This document shows positions 7,835 to 10,609 of a stretch of 10,609 bases of DNA, piece after piece. Made by a program: the position numbers and the translations under genes. The stretch covers positions 1-10,609 of the forward strand of contig WFSM01000156.1 of NCBI GenBank assembly GCA_015485945.1. The letters are read 5' to 3'. The DNA comes from Candidatus Bipolaricaulota bacterium. Its GTDB lineage: Bacteria; Bipolaricaulota; Bipolaricaulia; UBA7950; UBA9294. The notes below the pieces were generated by a model that saw only the letters and a list, made by a program, of their open reading frames with translations, searched no databases and was not told the origin of the DNA. Position 1 is the stretch's first letter; each line of letters starts with the position of its first letter.

Positions 7835-8095
7835 TTAGGCCGATTGAATCTTTTTCGTCCACCGCGACTTGATCCGACTCGCCTTGTTCTTGTGAAACGC
7901 ATGTCGCTGCGCTGCTTTATCGACTGCCTTGGTAAGTTGGGGCACCAATGCGTATGCTTGGTCCTTCTCACCGGCAGCAAGGTGGAGACGGATCTGCTTA
8001 ACCACCTTTTTAACCGCCGTCTTCCGCGTGCGGTTGAGACGGTGGCGTTTTTCACTCTGACGCAAACGTTTCTCTGCTGAACGTATATTGGGAAT
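7835..8095 (-). CDS. rpsT: 30S ribosomal protein S20 (probable AUU start)
   Basis: S20 is a primary 16S rRNA-binding protein of the small subunit. From 8095 the product is 86 residues, the usual S20 length: PNIRSAEKRLRQSEKRHRL at the start, a basic helical bundle, and KAAQRHAFHKNKASRIKSRW near the end. Canonical S20 begins MPNIKSAEKR. Here the codon before CCC-AAT-ATA is ATT, and the minus strand has TAATGAGGTGAT (8111-8100), matching 11 of 12 bases of the full anti-Shine-Dalgarno complement, with 8 nt between GAGG and the ATT. Both facts point to initiation at AUU. A conventional caller would choose GTG at 8116 (93 residues) or GTG at 8104. The GTG at 8104 lies within this Shine-Dalgarno sequence, and neither has a good Shine-Dalgarno of its own. 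E. coli rpsT also uses a weak start (UUG), tied to autoregulation. A promoter lies at 8138-8166; secF follows. Confidence 0.9.
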   Translation of the reverse strand: MPNIRSAEKRLRQSEKRHRLNRTRKTAVKKVVKQIRLHLAAGEKDQAYALVPQLTKAVDKAAQRHAFHKNKASRIKSRWTKKIQSA

Positions 8096-8099
8096 CTCA

Positions 8100-8111
8100 A
8101 TCACCTCATTA
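8100..8111 (-). promoter_or_regulatory. near-perfect Shine-Dalgarno sequence of rpsT
   Basis: The minus strand reads TAATGAGGTGAT, one mismatch from TAAGGAGGTGAT, the full complement of the 16S rRNA 3' end. Its position decides the start: it fits an AUU at 8095 and is too close to, or downstream of, the GTG candidates. Confidence 0.7.
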
Positions 8112-8137
8112 ACCACTGTGCCGTTGAATATCGCTGA

Positions 8138-8166
8138 ATCTTATCGTATCAGCGGCGGAGAATCAA
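8138..8166 (-). promoter_or_regulatory. probable sigma70-type promoter of rpsT-secF-recJ
   Basis: On the minus strand TTGATT (8166-8161) and TAAGAT (8143-8138) are separated by exactly 17 nt; each matches 4 of 6 consensus bases. The predicted transcript would begin near 8131, giving a leader of about 35 nt before the AUU start of rpsT. No other promoter is obvious for the three-gene unit. Confidence 0.5.
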
Positions 8167-8191
8167 GAGCCGGGCTCCGACAAAAATGCAG

Positions 8192-8207
8192 TGTGATGTT
8201 TATCACC
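8192..8207. promoter_or_regulatory. Crp/Fnr-family-type palindromic operator between rpsT and nrdD
   Basis: TGTGA, six bases, TCACC matches 9 of 10 positions of the E. coli CRP consensus TGTGA-N6-TCACA. The core GTGAT-N4-ATCAC (8193-8206) is a perfect inverted repeat with the spacing of FNR sites (TTGAT-N4-ATCAA). Its centre (8199.5) is about 118 bp upstream of the predicted nrdD start and about 69 bp upstream of the predicted rpsT start. The adjacent anaerobic reductase gene makes a redox- or oxygen-responsive Crp/Fnr regulator plausible, but no such regulator is encoded here. Confidence 0.5.
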
Positions 8208-8226
8208 CAAATTGCGCGGACACAGT

Positions 8227-8236
8227 GGCTGCAGCC
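8227..8236. promoter_or_regulatory. 10-bp perfect palindrome in the divergent control region
   Basis: GGCTGCAGCC is a perfect palindrome between the Crp/Fnr-type site and the nrdD promoter. It could be an operator; a 10-bp GC palindrome alone is weak evidence. Confidence 0.2.
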
Positions 8237-8281
8237 CTGCCGATGGGAATTTGCTGCGAAAAAATGCAGTTAAGATCGGTA

Positions 8282-8311
8282 TTGACACACCCCCACCGTC
8301 ATCACTATGAT
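8282..8311 (+). promoter_or_regulatory. strong sigma70-type promoter of nrdD
   Basis: A perfect -35 TTGACA (8282-8287) and a -10 TATGAT (8306-8311, 5 of 6) are separated by 18 nt. Transcription would start near 8318, giving a leader of about 40 nt before the nrdD ATG. The -10 sits inside the small palindrome CTATGATAG (8305-8313). Confidence 0.7.
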
Positions 8312-8358
8312 AGCTCGGATATTCGAAAAAATTACTACATTTTGAGGGGGCATTTTAC

Positions 8359-10461
8359 ATGGAACGTATTGTTAAACGTGACGGGCGGGTGGTGGCATTT
8401 GACGAAGCGAAGGTTACCACTGCGATATGGAAGGCGATGCGAGCGGTTGGCGACCCGGATGAGCACGAGGCTAAGCGACTCTCCGAGCGGGTGACCGGAA
8501 TTCTCGATGAGCGGTATCCTGATGATCTTCCCACGGTGGAAGAAATCCAGGACATCGTCGAAGAGGTGCTGATTGCCGCGGGCTACACGCGCACGGCGAA
8601 GGCGTACATCCTGTACCGCAAACAGCACGAGGACCTGCGCGAGATGCGTGGGCTCATTTCCGAGATCCCTTTGCTCGTGGAAAACTACCTGAACGATCGC
8701 GATTGGCGCGTGCGCGAGAACAGCAACATGACGTATTCCTTGCAGGGGCTGAATACGTATATCACCGACCGGGTGATATCGCACTATTGGTTGTCCAAGA
8801 TCTACCCACCCGAGATCAGATCACGACACGAGAGCGGTGATTTTCACATCCATGATCTCGGCACACTCGGCGCGTACTGCGTTGGTTGGGATCTGGCCGA
8901 TCTGTTACGGCGTGGGTTCCGCGGAGTGCGCGGGAAGGTCGAGGCTGGGCCAGCGAAGCACTTCCGTGTCGCCCTGCTTCAAGTGGTGAATTTTATGTAC
9001 ACCCTGCAAGGGGAATCGGCGGGGGCGCAGGCGTTCTCCAACCTCGATACTTACCTCGCCCCGTTCATCCGCGCCGATGGCCTATCCTACGCCGAGATAA
9101 AGCAGAACATCCAGGAATTCGTGTATAACATGAACGTGCCCACACGGGTCGGGTTTCAGACTCCGTTTACCAATATTACCCTTGACCTCGAAGTGCCGAC
9201 CTACATGCGCGGCGAGCCGGTGATCATCGGGGGTGAAATCCAGGACACGGTGTACGGTGATTACCAGCACGAGATGGACATGTTTAACCGCGCGTTCGCT
9301 GAGGTGATGGCGGCGGGCGACATGCGTGGGCGCCCGTTCACGTTCCCGATCCCGACCTACAACATCACCGAGGAGTTCGACTGGGACAATCCCAATTTGG
9401 AACCAGTGTGGGAGATGACCGCCAAGTACGGGATCCCCTATTTCTCCAACTTCATCGGTAGCGACATGAAACCGGAAGATGCCCGCTCGATGTGCTGCCG
9501 CCTCCGGATCGACAACCGCGAGCTGAAGAAACGCGGCGGCGGTCTGTTCGGAGCAAATCCGCTCACCGGGTCGATTGGGGTGGTGACGATCAACCTTCCC
9601 CGTCTCGGTTACCTCGCCACCAGTGAGGACGAGTTCTTCGCGCGCCTGAGCGAACTGATGGAACTTGCCAAGGATTCGCTGATTATCAAACGCAAGACGC
9701 TGGAAAAGCTGACCGATAAAGGGTTGTATCCGTATTCCAAGTTCTACCTCGAGGGGGTCAAGCAGGCATACGGCGGCTACTGGAAGAATCACTTCTCCAC
9801 AATCGGACTGATCGGGATGAACGAAGCGCTGTTGAATCTGCATGGCGTATCGATCGCCGACCAAGAAGGGCGGGATTTCGCTGTTCGCGTCCTCAGTTTC
9901 ATGCGTGATCGTCTCGCCGACTTTCAGGAAGAGACGGGTGAGATCTTCAACCTTGAGGCAACTCCGGCTGAGGGAGCGAGCTACCGCCTGGCGCGGAAGG
10001 ACGTGGAGCGCTACCCGGATATCCGCATTTACAACCGTGAATTCTACGGTGGTGGCACCCCGTACTACACGAACTCGTCTCAGCTTCCTGTGGGAGTGAC
10101 CGACGACCTGTTCGGGGCGCTCAAACTGCAGGATCCGCTGCAGACGTTGTACACCGGCGGAACGGTGTTCCACGCGTTCCTCGGGGAGAGCCCGACCGGC
10201 GCATCGGTGAAGCAGGTGGTGCGCAAAATTGCCGAGAACTTTCACCTTCCGTACTACACCATCTCGCCGACGTTCTCCATCTGTCCCGAGCACGGCTACA
10301 TTGCGGGCGAGCACCGGGAATGCCCGGTGTGTGGCGCGAAGACCGAGATCTACTCGCGCGTGGTCGGCTATTTACGGCCGGTCGAGCAATGGAACGATGG
10401 CAAACGGGCCGAGTTCGCCGACCGCAAAACGTATTCGACCGCGCCGGCAACGCGGGCGTAA
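8359..10461 (+). CDS. nrdD: anaerobic (class III) ribonucleoside-triphosphate reductase NrdD
   Basis: NrdD reduces ribonucleoside triphosphates to dNTPs without oxygen, using a glycyl radical installed by NrdG. The 700 residues start with an ATP-cone (about 1-95, MERIVKRDGRVVAFDEAKV) for allosteric dATP/ATP control. The barrel follows with FHIHDLGTLGAYCVGWDLADLL (162-183; C174), then SMCCRL (377-382), the likely site of the catalytic Cys, and a glycine-rich GGGLFGANPLTGSIGVV (393-409) followed by TINLPR. Near the end is a zinc site, C642-x2-H645 and C655-x2-C658, followed by the glycyl-radical motif RVVGYLRPV with Gly670. The YCVGWDL wording and CxxH/CxxC site resemble the Thermotoga-type rather than the E. 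coli-type enzyme (from memory), so the external reductant is uncertain. The ATG is preceded by GAGG at 8344-8347. nrdG follows after 55 nt. Confidence 0.97.
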   Translation: MERIVKRDGRVVAFDEAKVTTAIWKAMRAVGDPDEHEAKRLSERVTGILDERYPDDLPTVEEIQDIVEEVLIAAGYTRTAKAYILYRKQHEDLREMRGLISEIPLLVENYLNDRDWRVRENSNMTYSLQGLNTYITDRVISHYWLSKIYPPEIRSRHESGDFHIHDLGTLGAYCVGWDLADLLRRGFRGVRGKVEAGPAKHFRVALLQVVNFMYTLQGESAGAQAFSNLDTYLAPFIRADGLSYAEIKQNIQEFVYNMNVPTRVGFQTPFTNITLDLEVPTYMRGEPVIIGGEIQDTVYGDYQHEMDMFNRAFAEVMAAGDMRGRPFTFPIPTYNITEEFDWDNPNLEPVWEMTAKYGIPYFSNFIGSDMKPEDARSMCCRLRIDNRELKKRGGGLFGANPLTGSIGVVTINLPRLGYLATSEDEFFARLSELMELAKDSLIIKRKTLEKLTDKGLYPYSKFYLEGVKQAYGGYWKNHFSTIGLIGMNEALLNLHGVSIADQEGRDFAVRVLSFMRDRLADFQEETGEIFNLEATPAEGASYRLARKDVERYPDIRIYNREFYGGGTPYYTNSSQLPVGVTDDLFGALKLQDPLQTLYTGGTVFHAFLGESPTGASVKQVVRKIAENFHLPYYTISPTFSICPEHGYIAGEHRECPVCGAKTEIYSRVVGYLRPVEQWNDGKRAEFADRKTYSTAPATRA

Positions 10462-10470
10462 TGGAATCGA

Positions 10471-10508
10471 GGGCCCGCAGTGGGGGCACATTCCCCTGCT
10501 GTGGGCCC
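10471..10508 (+). other. 16-bp-stem intercistronic hairpin between nrdD and nrdG
   Basis: The left arm (10471-10486, beginning GGGCCCGCAG) pairs with the right arm (10493-10508, ending GTGGGCCC) over 16 positions with three G-T wobbles and no bulges, around a 6-nt loop. No T run follows, so it is unlikely to be a classical terminator. It ends 8 nt before the nrdG ATG, where only a weak GGTG is available as Shine-Dalgarno. It probably affects mRNA stability, partial termination or nrdG translation, setting the NrdD:NrdG ratio (inference). Confidence 0.65.
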
Positions 10509-10516
10509 GGTGTAAT

Positions 10517-10609
10517 ATGAAAATCGCCCAGCTTCTTCCAACGACACTGATCGAGTACCCAGGCAAGGTATCGGCGTTAATCTACACCGCGGGATGCAAC
10601 TTCCGTTGC
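10517..10609 (+). CDS. nrdG: anaerobic ribonucleotide reductase activating protein NrdG, 5' part (cut by window end)
   Basis: The first 31 codons read MKIAQLLPTTLIEYPGKVSA and on to TAGCNFRC, where the window ends. The opening, ending in GCNFRC, is the start of a radical-SAM CxxxCxxC cluster motif as found in NrdG-type activases, which use S-adenosylmethionine to make the glycyl radical on NrdD (Gly670 of the adjacent gene). The TxLxxYPGK-x-S-A start is typical of the thermophile/anaerobe NrdG branch, also labelled anaerobic RNR activase or YjjW/PflA-like; the nrdD neighbour settles the assignment. The ATG has only a weak GGTG 4 nt upstream, so coupling with nrdD or the preceding hairpin may matter. 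Confidence 0.88.
   Translation, partial: MKIAQLLPTTLIEYPGKVSALIYTAGCNFRC

Larger units (their letters stand above)
8182..8270 (+). repeat. 11-bp direct repeat pair in the divergent control region
   Basis: AAAAATGCAGT occurs at 8182-8192 and again at 8260-8270, 78 bp apart. The first copy abuts the Crp/Fnr-type palindrome, the second lies 11 nt before the -35 of the nrdD promoter. It may be a binding site for an unknown regulator, or chance in an A-rich stretch. Confidence 0.35.

Noticed and set aside
8303..8318. NrdR box at CACTATGATAGC overlapping the nrdD -10
   Set aside because: It resembles the consensus core but the half-site spacing is off by one and no second box is present at the usual distance.
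8117..8358. Riboswitch or small RNA gene in the divergent region
   Set aside because: I found no conserved riboswitch boxes, and both predicted promoters leave leaders of only about 35-40 nt, too short for known riboswitches.
9082..10314. A 410-codon open frame on the minus strand opposite nrdD
   Set aside because: It is fully antisense to a well-conserved gene, its translation resembles no family I know, and long antisense frames are common opposite GC-rich genes.

Overview
The window looks like chromosomal housekeeping DNA from an anaerobic, probably diderm bacterium with a moderately GC-rich genome. Diderm is suggested by a YidC that carries the large periplasmic domain. Anaerobic is suggested by a class III (oxygen-sensitive, glycyl-radical) ribonucleotide reductase. 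I cannot place the species. The mixture of a Gram-negative-type YidC with a Jag/KhpB protein and a Thermotoga-like NrdD suggests a deep-branching or uncultured lineage, for example something near Bipolaricaulota; that placement is a guess. There are no mobile elements, CRISPR arrays or recognisable RNA genes.

Layout. (1) Positions 120-3497, plus strand: yidC-jag-mnmE, a tight, partly overlapping cluster of a kind conserved in many bacteria (membrane-protein insertase, RNA-binding protein, tRNA wobble-uridine GTPase). (2) Positions 3589-5265, plus strand: a 558-residue fusion. Its C-terminal half is a WecG/TagA/CpsF (GT26) glycosyltransferase. Its N-terminal membrane half aligns by eye with WecA/TagO-type phosphoglycosyltransferases but lacks all their catalytic Asp/His motifs. 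This is the most unusual gene here. A perfect 8-bp inverted repeat lies just upstream. (3) Positions 5192-8095, minus strand: rpsT-secF-recJ, converging on and overlapping the fusion gene by 74 bp. rpsT appears to start at AUU, 8 nt after an almost perfect Shine-Dalgarno sequence. secF has no secD beside it. (4) Positions 8096-8358: a divergent control region with a good promoter each way, a Crp/Fnr-type palindrome, an 11-bp direct repeat and a 10-bp palindrome. (5) Positions 8359-10609, plus strand: nrdD followed by the start of nrdG, separated by a 16-bp-stem hairpin.

How the parts work together. YidC, SecF and Jag belong to membrane-protein biogenesis and its associated RNA-binding factors. 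MnmE and S20 serve translation. RecJ serves DNA repair. NrdD and its activase NrdG make dNTPs without oxygen. The GT26 fusion probably acts on undecaprenyl-linked sugars at the inner face of the membrane for a surface polymer. The strongest candidates for something undescribed are the degenerate membrane-domain/GT26 fusion, the AUU-started rpsT, the Crp/Fnr-type site upstream of nrdD, and the nrdD/nrdG intercistronic hairpin.
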